Shown piece after piece: positions 44,193-54,770 of a DNA stretch of 64,000 nt. The stretch comes from Cervus elaphus (Eukaryota > Chordata > Mammalia > Artiodactyla > Cervidae): positions 48,446,001-48,510,000 of the forward strand of contig NC_057835.1 in NCBI RefSeq assembly GCF_910594005.1, in the 5' to 3' direction. The translations under genes were made by a program, and so were the position numbers. Within the stretch, counting starts at the first letter, position 1, and every line of letters begins with the position of its first letter. The notes below the pieces were generated by a model. That model did not search any database and was not told where the DNA came from. It saw nothing but the letters and a program-made list of their open reading frames with translations.

Positions 44193-44413
44193 GTGCCACC
44201 ACTGGACTTCCCAGGTGGCTCAGTGATAAAGAATCCACCTGCCGGTGCAGGAGACACGTGTTCTGGGTCAGGAAGATCCCCTGGAGGAGGAACTGGCCAA
44301 CCACTCCAGTATTCTTGCCTGGGAAATCCCATGGACAGAGGAGCCTGGTGAGCCACAGTCCATGGGGTCACAGAGGCCAACGTGACGTAGCAGCTAAACA
44401 ACAACCGTGCCAC
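44193..44413 (+). repeat. Bov-tA SINE
   Basis: Head 'ggacttcccaggtggctcag', a gap in the B-box region ('acacgtgttctgggtc'), body 'aaccactccagtattc' and a CAACAA end. GTGCCAC at 44193-44199 and 44407-44413 is a probable duplication. Confidence 0.88.
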
Positions 44414-44629
44414 TATTACAGTGAGCAAAACAGACATTTTTTCTGGCCCACAAAGTAACATTCTCTTCAGTGATCATGAATCTTTGGAGTTGGATGTATA
44501 CAGATCCTTAGCATTTCAAACTATTTTACCATATATAAACACCTTATGGCTAAATGTCAGCATCTCATGTATATAGAGAGGGGAATGGGTCTGCCGAATC
44601 TTTAGGGTACTTGGAAGACATTCAACTGG

Positions 44630-44730
44630 CTGGCTGGCTCTGCCATCGGCACCTATGGGGTCTTGGGGAAGGTGCTTAATGCTTCTGAGTTTCAAACTTT
44701 GCATAAGTAAAATGAAATAATGCCCAACTT
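44630..44730 (+). repeat. MIR SINE fragment (candidate)
   Basis: 'gctctgccatcggcacc', 'ttggggaaggtgcttaatg' and 'gcataagtaaaatgaaat' fit the MIR core in sense order. Confidence 0.45.
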
Positions 44731-45585
44731 GCAAAGGCTTGTTTTTCCCCCCAATGGAATGAAGACTGAAGTCTAGCCTGGCCTAATAGTAACAGAAGTA
44801 ACTATTATTGTATTCTTGCTGTTTTTTCTGTGAATCAGTAAATACAGCTTTTGAGACAAGGATTCCAGAATGTGTTTTATTAGGTTTACCAAAATCGCCT
44901 GATTCTGGTTTGCCGCAGTTGATAGTAGGCAATAATAGAATTCAGTTTCTAAAGCATCACTCTGTAGCAGTTTCCTCCTTTTATATACCCACATGCAGGA
45001 GCACAGATGGAAAGAGACACATGTGTTCACTCTTGCCTGGTAAAGCGGGGTCATGCACAGGATCCAATGCAGGCTGTCACTAAAGAGTCAGCTGCTGAAA
45101 AACCAAATTCTGAAGTCACGCTATTTTGGTTTCAAGCAAGCAAAACACACGACAGTTTATATAGATCTTTTCTGTTCCTCTAAATGTTTCCTTCCATGTT
45201 AGAAAAATGACAAAGATTTTTCTGGGAACTAAAGGGTAAATAGATGATCATAAGGAGACTTCAGGAAGTATAGCATATATTTCCTTTCAGAGCCAAGAAC
45301 ACGTGGGAGTCAGCCCTCTGAAACATCAGCCAGATGCTGGAAACTCTTATGATTTGGTTTCATTAAAGATACCAAAGAATAATTAGACCATGAGGGGAAT
45401 TCTGTTTTCCATTCCCCAGGGACTAGGATTAGTAAGTGATTTTACATGTCAGGTTTTTTTTTTTTTTTTCCACTTCCTGTTTTGTTCCTGTTTGAGAAAA
45501 TCGTTTGCCAAATGATGGGAACAAATAGAGTGGGTATACCCAAGCACCTTAGGCTATATGGCTGACCCAAGGACTGCTGCTATGA
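44731..45585. other. Unique sequence
   Basis: No gene or repeat recognised. Poly-T at 45456-45469. Confidence 0.4.
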
Positions 45586-45800
45586 GCTTCCCAGGTGGTG
45601 CTAGTGGTAAAGAACCTACCTGCCAATGCAGGAGACATAAGAAATGTGGATTCAGTCTCTGCATCAGGAAGATCCCCTGGAGGAGAACACAGCAATCCAG
45701 TCCAGTTATTCTTAGCCTGGAAAATCCTCTGGGCAGAGAAGCCTGGTGGGCCACAGTCCGTGAGGTCGCAAAGAGTCGGACATGGCTGAAGTGACTTGGA
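45586..45800 (+). repeat. Bov-tA SINE
   Basis: Head 'agcttcccaggtggtgctag', 'attcagtctctgcatcagg', body 'agcaatccagtccag' and tail 'gacatggctgaagtgac'. No clear duplication. Confidence 0.87.
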
Positions 45801-47300
45801 ATGATGCTAGTTGTTTTTTTTTTTAATTTCTGCCAGCCTGATCTAGGCTCTCCTGCAGGCCTTGGGTAGATTCTCTTTTCATCTAGGCAACCAAAATGAT
45901 AGAACTTTGGTATCTTTTTTTCCATTGTTAATATGAAAAAAAAGAGAGAGAGAGAAAGATAAAAGAAAAGATGTATGCATAGAAATAAAATGAAGTTACT
46001 TTATTTGTTAGTGTTCCTAACAACTAAACACAGTGAAACACTGTCACGAATAGGAAAGACTTTCAAGGTTTTCATTGTACTAGGAACTGTACACAAATAA
46101 ATTGAAATATAAACGTAAGCCAGCATTTCAGTTAAACTGCTCATTAAAATAATTAGGCCAGTGAAGCGAGGACTGTGTAAGCCTAGGAAATTGTGAGGTT
46201 TGGTTAAAATTCCCTCGCTGCAGGTATGTATAGAATTGAATGGGAAAGGAGCTGTAAAGCTGTGGGTTTAGTAAATAAAAACTGTTCTGTGCTAAAAGTC
46301 AAAAGATACTGGGGAAAAAAACTAAAAAAAAAAAAAAAAAATTTTAATCTTTATAGAGTTGTAGTAATAGGAGTCCTAAACTGGAAGGGATTTCTGTTAA
46401 ACCATTTCTAAACTAGCCACTATCAAGTTTCCATTAAAACTTATTTTTCCCTCTGAGTTTTAATTTTTGAAAGATCCCCTTTACAATTTATGGTTATTAA
46501 ATAGCAATGAATTAGATTTCCCACTAAGTAAAAACATGATCCTCCGATTAGAGTATTGCCTTAGCATGGAATAACAACTAACTAATGTTTGCCCCTTCAG
46601 TTCATATGATTTAAAAAAATAAATGTGACATTTTAATTTTCCAGTGTTATCTTGCCATGGGTAAATGTGTGATTTCTGTTAGGCTTTTTCTGAGAAGCAA
46701 AAATAGTGCCAGGAAGCCCTGGAAACTCTTAGGATTTGCTTGGAAAAAAGTGCCAGGAGTTGCCACTTTTGAGGGTGACTAGTTGCCACCCACTGTCTGT
46801 TCCAGTCTCTTCGTTGTCTGATGGGTTTAATGGTTCAGCCTGAGACTGCACAGTTTAGCGCAAGGTCAAGGCTAAAATACAGGTCTGTTGATTTTTCAGT
46901 CTAGTCCTCTTTTTGCTAAACACCCTGCTGCTTGATAAACTTGGGAGCCTAAGGAATTTTGAGTGCTAATAATTCCAAGATTTTAGAAGCACAGCTGCAT
47001 TTGAAAGTCTGTAGAAATTGCACTGTAGTAACCCATTTTCTTCTCTGGCTTTCTCATTAAATTTTCTTAATATCAAACTGGTCATTTTTTATTTTGGTCT
47101 CATGGGCCATGCTGTTCTACAAGGGCCAAACTTCCTGCTTAGTTGATCCTCTGTAAGAACTTCCAAGTCATTGCATCTTCCCTATTTGAGTCATTTAGTA
47201 TGAAACTTGCCTCCCACAAACACTTCTATTTGATCAAATTAGCAGTAAGACCTAGAAAAGCTCAGAAGACACCTCCCTTCAAAGAATAATTGTGTTAGGA
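45801..47300. other. Unique sequence, 1.5 kb, low repeat density
   Basis: No gene recognised. Several A/T tracts (45823-45832, 46323-46340). The overall absence of repeats between 45.8 and 47.3 kb is unusual for this window and may reflect constraint or chance. Confidence 0.4.
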
Positions 47301-47508
47301 TTGCTTCTTTTTTTAAAAAAAAGTTTATTTATTTGACTGCACCAGGTCTTAGTTGTGGCATGTGGTATCATATGTTGCAGCATATGAACTCTTAGTTGTG
47401 GCATGTGGCATCTAGTTCACTGACCAGGGTTTGAACCTGGGCCCCCTGCATGGGGAGCACAGAGTCTTAGCCGTTGGAACACCAGGGAAGTCCCAACGTT
47501 GCTTCTTT
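47301..47508 (-). repeat. CHR-type SINE with exact TSD
   Basis: (TTTA)-like start, 'gcaccaggtcttagttgtgg', 'cagggtttgaacctgggc' and ending 'aacaccagggaagtccc'. TTGCTTCTTT at 47301-47310 and 47499-47508. Confidence 0.9.
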
Positions 47509-47601
47509 CTGATGAGAGCTAAATTTGGAATCGAACTCTATACACCATATCTCCGAGCAAGCTGGTAAGCGACTCAGGTGTGCTGTTGAGAACTCAGAAA
47601 A

Positions 47602-47762
47602 AGAGTGTGTGCTCCTCCGTCTATAGGATTCTCTAGACAAGAATACTGGAGTGGGTTGCCTTGCCCTCCTCCAAGGGATCTTCCCAACCCAGAGATGGAA
47701 CCCATGTACATCTCCTGGATTGGCAGGTGAGTTTTTTACCCTAGGGCCACCTGGGAAGCCCC
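47602..47762 (-). repeat. Bov-tA SINE, tail-truncated
   Basis: Begins inside the BovB-like body ('gctcctccgtctatagg') and ends with the head in reverse ('ggccacctgggaagcccc'). The 3' tip is missing. Confidence 0.85.
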
Positions 47763-48000
47763 AACTATTTGAGTTGATACTAAATATGGAACTGTATCCT
47801 TTCAGAACTTTAGGAACAGTATAGTTGGCTTCAGAAAAGTGATAACATTAAAAAACACAGTGTGGCTAAGAATAAGAAAGTGCCAGCCACTTAGGGAGCA
47901 TTGGCCACCCCTGAATCTGGTTACCACTAGTGTAAGTTCAGAAGCCATAGTGAATGGCTGGCCCATCACACCTGGCACCATTGTGTTTTTAGACCACCTG
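47763..48000. other. Unique sequence
   Basis: No gene or repeat recognised. Confidence 0.35.
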
Positions 48001-48440
48001 AGCATGCAGTGAACACATGAAAGGTTGCCATTGCCTATGGAAGATTTTTTAGAAAATGTGGACTCACTGGGTGCCCCACAGGCCCCTCATAGCATCCAAA
48101 TTACATTTGGAGAACGGAACGTTTAACTACCTGCCATTTTAAGCTGCTGCTGCCGAGGAACCTCTATCCTGAGGCTGCTGCGGGAAGACATTTGCAAGGT
48201 CTAGCGGGTGTCTCTCTTTCAACCTATCAATTAGGAAAAGAGCAGAGGGAGATGTGATAGATTACATGGCCCTAAGATGGATCACTCTGAAAAATCTCAT
48301 ATTGGCAAGAGTAATTCAAATTGCCAGGAATCCAAACTTTGCCGTGTGAGAGCCACAGAAGTCTGACGGGGTTTGACTGGTTTATCCTGCTAAATGAAAC
48401 CGCTGAGATGACTGTCGTGGGGTGATTGATAAAGTGCATA
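48001..48440. promoter_or_regulatory. Unique block, candidate conserved non-coding element
   Basis: No repeat signature. It contains TGATTGAT (48423-48430), the canonical PBX-HOX composite site in developmental enhancers, and scattered CpG sites (48115, 48155, 48180, 48344). Function is inferred from composition and one motif; a chance match of 8 bases in 64 kb is not surprising. Confidence 0.25.
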
Positions 48441-48739
48441 AATCTTAACTATGGAAAAAAGAGAAGATGAATCAACACACACATAGATTGAAAATGTAAT
48501 GAAACCAAATTGAAGATACCAGGACTTCCTAATATAGTACACAAAAACAGTACCCTGTTTAGTGTTCCTCACAGGTCCCATTCCGTTGGCCTCATTTTGC
48601 AAATGACTGAGAGGACATGTTTGGTTTTCATTTTTCTCGCTTAAGAGACCTAAACTGGCAACAGAGCAGGAAAATAAATAATAATGACAACATAGTGAAT
48701 ACGTGCCTCTGGTATTTATCATTTATTATTTATTTCCCT

Positions 48740-49060
48740 CATGTTAATGGAGCTTGAAAAAAAAAAAAAAGATGGGTTCTGCTTCCCTCCAAGCTGCTAT
48801 TGAATGTTATTAATGATCATATACAAAGTTATGATAGTTTTCAAAGTAATTAGGACCCCTAGCAAATAAACACTAAATGAGCTCTCATCTTTGAAGTTAT
48901 TTTTTCTAACTAAATAGCTCTTTTCTGCTATAATTATATACTAGTCATTATAAAATTAAAAATCATTTTAAGTGAATGAATGCTTTTTTAAGAAGCATTT
49001 GTTTCTTGCTAATTATTACCAGCTAATTATAGTTTATGATGGTCTTCAAGAAATCCAAAA
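48740..49060. promoter_or_regulatory. AT-rich block with homeodomain-type motifs, candidate enhancer
   Basis: Dense in TAAT cores: 'aagtaattagg' (48844), 'ttattaatgatc' (48808), and GCTAATTAT twice as a direct repeat (49008-49016, 49022-49030). AATGCTT and AAGCATT form a short inverted repeat near 48980. No repeat family matches. Composition alone would yield some of these motifs. Confidence 0.3.
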
Positions 49061-49254
49061 TCACTGCCTTAAAGCCCTAGTCCCCAATGGTTGCAAATTT
49101 CAATTCCAGAAGGAAAAAAAAAATGATGGAGAAGAGGGTCCAAAGCAATGAAAATCTGAATTTTCACGACTTTGAAAATATCTGACTTTCTGAAGGTCAT
49201 CACAGACAGATGGCATGAAAAAAGCTTTGTCTTGTGGACCAGCACTTCTAGAAG

Positions 49255-49445
49255 CACTACTGGAAGCTAACTGTGACCTTTGCATGTTAATTAATGTCTC
49301 TAAGCCTCAATTTTTGCATTTTTGAAATGAGGATAATATCTACCTTGCAGCATTGTTTTGAGGATTAAAGATAATGTCTATAAAACTTTTAGCACAGGAA
49401 CTGGCCATCATGATTAGTAGCTATTATTATTAGCATCATTTATCA
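49255..49445 (+). repeat. MIR SINE
   Basis: 'gctaactgtgacctttgc', 'tctctaagcctcaattttt', 'aaatgaggataatatctacc' and 'ttttgaggattaaagataatg' follow MIR in sense order. Confidence 0.7.
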
Positions 49446-49833
49446 TCATTTACATCTCTTTTTCATGCTAAGAAAATTTCCTGCTGCTCAGAGGCCCAAG
49501 TTTGGTCTTCAAGACAGTCAGTCCTTGGCTTCTTATGACAATGTTGCTTTCAGTGGCAAATTAGTGTCTACCAAAAACATGGCATTTAAGTTAAACAATC
49601 TGGAAAAGTGGCAGTTTTCCTTGTTATTTTTCTTCATTTTGGGACTAAAACCAGATGAATGGTGGGAAGAATGTGACTGTACAGGGCACATGATTTATGA
49701 GGGGTTTTCCCATGAACCAGCAAGTTCTTGAAAGCCCACCCAGTCATAGTTTCATGCAGGTCCACACTTTCTTAATATCTCCCTAGGACAATAAGGAAAA
49801 TAAATAAGAAAGGTAAACAGCAATAACAGAAAA

Positions 49834-50037
49834 TCAAACAGGCTTCCCTGATAGCTCAGTTGGTGCACAATCCACCTGCAATGCAGGAGACCCCAGTTTG
49901 ATTCCTGGGTCAGGAAGATTTGCTGGAGAAGGGATAGGCTACCCACTCTATTATTCTTACGTAGAGAATTCCATGGACTGTATAGTCCATGGGGTTGCAA
50001 AGAGTCGGACACAACTGAGCGACTTTCACTTTCAAAC
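49834..50037 (+). repeat. Bov-tA SINE
   Basis: Head 'ggcttccctgatagctcag' with 'tggtgcacaatcc', body 'ggctacccactctattattc' and tail 'gacacaactgagcgactttc'. TCAAAC on both sides (49834-49839, 50032-50037) is a short probable duplication. Confidence 0.88.
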
Positions 50038-50336
50038 CATGAAATAAGACAAACCCCTACAGATATGCCCAAGTTCTCTCTTTCTTTACTCTCTATTACA
50101 AAGTAATACCATGAGTTAAACAGATTAATAAAACCTGGGTACCTGGTATCTTGGGAGGGAGGGAGAGGCGATGAATGTCACTTTGGGGATTTCCCTCTAT
50201 CTCCCAGCACTGCTCCAACTGTCTCCATCAGAAAGCTCTTTCCTTTTACTGACCTTAGCTCTTTGCTTTGACTTCTCATTTCTCATTTTATTGTTGACAT
50301 AGAGGACATTCTTCCTAACTCCTTGGTTTCCAAGGA

Positions 50337-50570
50337 CTAAGTTTGCAGCTCTTTGCTTTTTAGTCCCTCACTCGAGTCCAAGCCTTTTCGACCCCCTGGA
50401 CTGTAGCCCACCAAACTCCTCTGTGTATGGGATTTTCCAGGCAAGAATACTACAGCGGGTTGCCATTTCCTTCTCCAGGGGAATCTTCCCGACCCAGCAA
50501 TAGAACCCGCATCTCCTGCTTGGCAGGTGGATTTTTAACCACTGAGCCACCTGGGAAGCCCTAAGTTTGC
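50337..50570 (-). repeat. Bov-tA SINE with exact TSD
   Basis: Body 'gactgtagcccaccaaac' first and head 'gagccacctgggaagccc' last. CTAAGTTTGC at 50337-50346 and 50561-50570. Confidence 0.9.
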
Positions 50571-50580
50571 TGATGGTTCC

Positions 50581-50656
50581 TTATATCCCAGGCACTGAAA
50601 ATGCTTCACATGTGTTATCTTAATTAATCCTCAAAACAACTCAGTATTAAAATTGA
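50581..50656 (-). repeat. MIR fragment next to a G12 run
   Basis: 'cccaggcactgaaaatgc' and 'ttaatcctcaaaacaactc' fit the MIR 3' side in reverse. A run of 12 G follows at 50657-50668. Confidence 0.5.
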
Positions 50657-50979
50657 GGGGGGGGGGGGTGACCTCTTTCAGGTACATGAGACCAGGCTAC
50701 CTTCCTAGCTATATTCGACATGGTGGGTACAGATTGGTAATTACAGATGAAATATCCACCAGAGAACCCAAATTTTGATCTAAGTATAGATGATATAAAG
50801 GGCACTAGGACTAAGAATCCTTAGTCTGACTTCTCCAAGCTCCCTCTGTGGAATGTGTCTAGTTCTTCTGGTGTACAGTTGTTGATCAAGGGACATAAAC
50901 ATGGGACCTTCCTGGCAGTCCAGTGATTAAGAGTCTGTGATTCCAGTGCAGGGGAACTAAGGATCCCACATGCCATGTG

Positions 50980-51169
50980 GTAGTTTAGTCACTAGTCATG
51001 TCCAACTCTTTGTGACCCCATAGCCTGCCAGGCTCCTCTGTCCAGGGAATTCTCCAGGCAAGAACACTGGAGTGGGTTGCTATTCCCTTCTCCAGGGGAT
51101 CTTCCTGACCCAGGAATCAAACTCAAGTCTCCCACAGTGCAGACAGATTCTTTACCATGGAAGACCTAT
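50980..51169 (-). repeat. Bov-tA SINE in the nest
   Basis: 'cactagtcatgtccaactc', 'catagcctgccaggctcc' and 'tcctgacccaggaatcaaac' identify a reversed Bov-tA. Its head end ('accatggaagacctat') has lost about 8 bases relative to relatives. BovB inserted right at this head end. Confidence 0.8.
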
Positions 51170-52474
51170 CAGTTCAGTTCAGTTCAGTCGCTCAGTCTTT
51201 GCAACTCTTTGCAACCCCATGAATCGCAGCATGCCAGGCCTCCCTGTCCATCACCAACTCCTGGAGTTCACTCAGACTCATGTCCATTGAGTCGGTGATG
51301 CCTTCCAGCCATCTCATCCTCTGTCGTCCCCTTCTCCTCCTGCCCCCAATCGCTCCTAGCATCAGGGTCTTTTCCAATGAGTCAACTCTTTGCATGAGGT
51401 GGCCAAAGTATTGGAGTTTCAGCTTCAGCATCAGTCCTTCCAATGGACACCCAGGACTGATCTCCTTTAGGATGACTGCTTGGATCTCTTTGCAGTCCAA
51501 GGGACTCTCAAGAGTCTTCTCCAACACCACAGTTCAAAAGCATCAATTTGTTGGCGCTCAGCTTTCTTCACAGTTCAACTCTCACATCCATAGATGACCA
51601 CTGGAAAAACCATGGCCTTGACTAGATGTACTTTTGTTGGCAAAGTAATGTCTCTGCTTTTAAATATGCTATCTAGGTTGGTCATAACTTTCCTTCCAAG
51701 GAGTAAGCGTCTTTTAATTTCATGGCTGCAAGCACCATCTGCAGTGATTTTAGAGCCCAAAAAAATAAAGTCTGACACTGCTTCCGCTGTTTCCCCATCT
51801 CTTTCCCATGAGGTGATGGGACCAGATGCCATGATCTTAGTTTTCCGAATGTTGAGCTTTAAGTCAACTTTTTCACTCTCCTCTTTCACTTTCATCAAGA
51901 GACTATTTAGTTCCTGTTCACTTTCTGCCATAAGGATGGTGTCATCTGCATATCTGAGGTTATTGATATTTCTCCCGGCAATCTTGATTCCAGCTTGTGC
52001 TTCTTCCAGCCCAGCATTTCTCATGATGTACTCTGCATATAAGTTAAATAAGCAGGGTGACAATACACAGCCTTGATGTACTCCTTTTCCTATTTGGAAC
52101 CAGTGTGTTGTTCCATGTCCAGTTCTAACTGTTGCTTCCTGACCTGCATATAGGTTTCTCAAGAGGCAGGTCAGGTGGTCTGGTATTCCCATCTCTTTCA
52201 GAATTTTCCACAGTTTATTGTGATCCACACAAAGGCTTTGGCGTAGTCAATAAAGCAGAAATAGATGTTTTTCTGGAACTCTCTTGCTTTTCTGATGATC
52301 CAGCAGATGTTGGCAATTTGATCTCTGGTTCCTCTGCCTTTTCTAAAACCAGCTTGAACATCTGGAAGTTCATGGTTCACGTATTGCTGAAACCTGGCTT
52401 GGAGAATTTTGAGTATTCTTTTATTAGCGTGTGAGATGAGTGCAATTGTGCGGTAGTTTGAGCATTCTTTGGGT
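51170..52474 (-). mobile_element. BovB LINE, 5'-truncated, minus strand (young subtype)
   Basis: Begins with the BovB 3' microsatellite in reverse (AGTTCAGTTCAGTTCAG) and runs into the reverse transcriptase region, stopping near 52470 at 'tttgagcattctttgg'. GGAAGACCTAT (51159-51169) and GGTAGACCTAT (52472-52482) flank it with one mismatch. The subtype matches the copy at 9659, by wording such as 'tgtccattgagtcggtgatg'. Confidence 0.92.
51192..52380 (-). pseudogene. BovB reverse transcriptase, broken
   Basis: Transcribed leftwards. From its upstream end: DVQAGFRKGRGTRDQIANI, then a frame break near 52225 where four bases are missing ('gcctttgtgtgg'). The main frame (52228-51575, 217 codons) has GKGVHQGCVLSP, NLRYADDTILMAE (catalytic YADD present) and VIYGCES before a stop. 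A third frame (51530-51192) holds the C-terminus, 'LKEISPGCPLEGLMLKLKL'. The N-terminal half and endonuclease are absent. Confidence 0.9.
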
Positions 52475-52766
52475 AGACCTATGCTGCTGCTGCTAAGTCA
52501 CTTCAGTCGTGTACGACTCTGTGCGACCCCATAGACGGCAGCCCACCAGGCTCCCCTGTCCCTGGGATTCTCCAGGCAAGAACACTGGAGTGGGTTGCCA
52601 TTTCCTTCTCCAATGCATGAAAGTGAAAAGTGAAAGTGAAGTCGCTCAGTCGTGTCCGACTCCTAGCGACCCCAGGAACTGCAGCCTACCAGACTCCTCC
52701 ATCCATGGAATTTTCCAGGCAAGAGTACTGGAGTGGGATACCATTGCCTTCTCCGGGAAGACCTAT
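52475..52766 (-). repeat. Bov-A2 SINE (dimer) with TSD
   Basis: Two Bov-A units separated by the linker 'gcatgaaagtgaaaagtg', starting with (GCT)n and 'aagtcacttcagtcgtg' and ending 'gccttctccg'. No tRNA head. AGACCTAT lies on both sides (52475-52482, 52759-52766), the same sequence that borders the BovB on its left. Confidence 0.93.
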
Positions 52767-52799
52767 AGGCACAGCCAAAAAAAAATTTAATAATAATAA

Positions 52800-53344
52800 A
52801 ATAGTGTTTATTAAAAGAAAAAGTCACAAATCCAACCGACTTTCATGCATGCTTTCTTCCTTCCTCCTTGGAGCCATACGTTTCTTACTCTCAGCTTCTT
52901 GGTCCCACCACTCTGACTTCCCAGTTAAAAGGAGAGAGGGAACCTTGCCAGGTTATGACATATCCCCTCAGGGGTAATGGAAGGACGTGCTGTCATCTCA
53001 ATGGAATAAGGGTGTGGTAGCATTGGCCTTTATTATTTTTCTTAAAGATACTGGAAAGAAAAAAAAGGTTGGATGGTTTTCAGAGGAGAGATTGATGGGA
53101 GACAGGAAACCACATTGAGATGAACTGAATGCCCCCTGAAAAAAAAAAGACAAGAAAAATTGCCCTTCCTAACTGCATCTCATTCAGAAGAGTCTAACAC
53201 AGCTTTCTAACATATGCTTCTCCCCACCCACTGAAGTCAAGCACCACAGTAATACAACCAGCCATGCTGTGTCTTTCTCCAGGTGTCAAACACATATTCT
53301 CACAGGAACAGATTTTTATAATAATTTTCTAATAGCAATAGCTA
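52800..53344. other. Unique sequence
   Basis: No gene or repeat recognised beyond short A tracts. Confidence 0.4.
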
Positions 53345-53467
53345 CTGATTTGTACACCCACTCTGTGCCAGATATGGAACTAGGTCCCATTCAGTCCCTG
53401 CAGTAACCCTGTGAAATTGGTAAACTTTTATTCCTAGCTTACAAGAAAGCCAAGGCTGAACACGTTT
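53345..53467 (-). repeat. MIR fragment
   Basis: 'ccactctgtgccagatatgg', 'ctgcagtaaccctgtg' and 'cttacaagaaagccaagg' fit MIR in reverse. Confidence 0.5.
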
Positions 53468-53495
53468 AAGCAAATTGTTTACTGACATGTAGTTT

Positions 53496-54212
53496 GTTGT
53501 TCAGTCACTAAGTCATGTCCAACTCTTTGCAACCCCATGAACTGCAGCACACCAGACTCCCCTGTCCTTTACTATCTCCCAGAGTTTGCTCAAATCCATG
53601 CCCATTGAGTTGGTGATTCCATCCAACCATCTCATCCTCTGCCACCCTCTTCTCCTTTTGCCTTCAATCTTTCCCAGCATCATAGTCTTTTCCAATGAGT
53701 TAACTCTACGCATCAGGTGGGTAAAGTATTGGAGCTTCAGCATCAGTCCTTCTAATGAATATTCAGAGTTGATTTCCTTTAGGGTTGAGTGGCTTGATCT
53801 CCTTGCAGTCCAAGGGACTCTCAAGAGTCTTTTCCAGCACCACAATTTGAAAGTATTGATTCTTTGGTGCTCAGCCTTCTTTATGGTCCAATTCTCACAT
53901 CCATACATGACCACCAGCAAAACCATAGCTTTGACTATACAGACCTTTGTTGACCAAGTGATGTCTCTGCGTTTTAATATACTGTCTAGGTTTGTCATAG
54001 CTTTCCTTCCAAGAAGTAAGCGTCTCTTAATTACATGGCTGCAGTCACTGTCCACAGTGATTTTTGGAGCCCAAGAAAATAAAATCTCTCACTGCTTCTA
54101 CTTTTTCCCTTCCTGTTTGCCATGAAGTGATGTGACCAGATACCATGATCTTAGTTTTTTCAATGTTGAGTTTTAAGCCAACTTGTTCACTCCCTTCTTT
54201 CACCCATATCAA
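53496..54212 (-). mobile_element. BovB LINE, minus strand (old subtype)
   Basis: Starts 'gttgttcagtcactaagtcatg', then 'actatctcccagagtttgctc', and reaches 'ttaagccaacttgttcactccc'. This is the older subtype that also gives the 3' fragments at 1486, 18118, 40829 and 43331. More diverged than the copies at 9659 and 51170. Confidence 0.9.
53513..54200 (-). pseudogene. BovB reverse transcriptase C-terminal remnant
   Basis: The frame 54055-53513 (180 codons) reads RRLLLGRKAMTNLDSILKRR, 'VVMYGCENWTIKKAEHQRI' and 'WTARRSSHSTLKEI', the conserved C-terminal region of BovB ORF2 beyond the catalytic domain. A second frame continues upstream to 54200 with 'KVGLKLN'-like text ('QVGLKLNIEKTKIMVSGHI'). 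The catalytic YADD is not included. Confidence 0.85.
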
Positions 54213-54770
54213 GTTAGAAATGGGGATATCTGGTATTGAAACTAAGCCCCACTGTCTTTCAAGACTGGCCATTTCTACTATGCCTCATCATCAGTAACAG
54301 GACAGAATAGGGAACAGGGTTTTAAGAAAATCTGTTTGATAACCCAGTAATCCGAGGAAATGGCATTAGTTTCTTTTCTTTTAGTGGCAACATTCAGAGG
54401 TCATTAAATACAATAAACCTTCAAACTGTCCTATGGCTTTTCTGCTTACCTATTTAAAAAAAAAAAAAATTTCTGTGTCCTCCCTAAAGTTAATATGATC
54501 ACCATAATAAGAGGACTATTGGTTCTCTCGTGGAAGGTTGATTCAAGACTCAAGTACCCACAGCACATTTTGGGCAAAATGGATTTACAAAACACTCAGA
54601 GTTTGGAGATCCAGTCCAAAAGTCCACACCTTCAGCCAATAGTTCAGGCTCTTTCTTGTGACCACTCCTGAACAAACATGGCTAAGAGCAGAGAAACTGA
54701 ATAAGGAATCAGCAGGAACCTGCCTGAGTAGAACAGAATATGGCAACACATAACTCAGGCTCTGCATCAG
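54213..54770. other. Unique sequence
   Basis: No gene or repeat recognised; A13 tract at 54456-54468. Confidence 0.4.

Larger units (their letters stand above)
50903..52800 (+). repeat. CHR-type SINE split by three later insertions
   Basis: The left piece (50903-50979) runs from head 'gggaccttcctggcagtccag' to 'cacatgccatgtgg'. The right piece begins near 52767 with 'aggcacagccaaaaaaaaa'. Between them lie a minus Bov-tA, a minus BovB and a minus Bov-A2. The pieces are read together as one short CHR element because the right piece supplies the missing tail. Confidence 0.7.

Noticed and set aside
51594..52076. 160-codon plus-strand frame opposite BovB
   Set aside because: It is the antisense shadow of the BovB reverse transcriptase.
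53586..54125. 179-codon plus-strand frame as a gene
   Set aside because: Antisense shadow of the older BovB copy on the minus strand.
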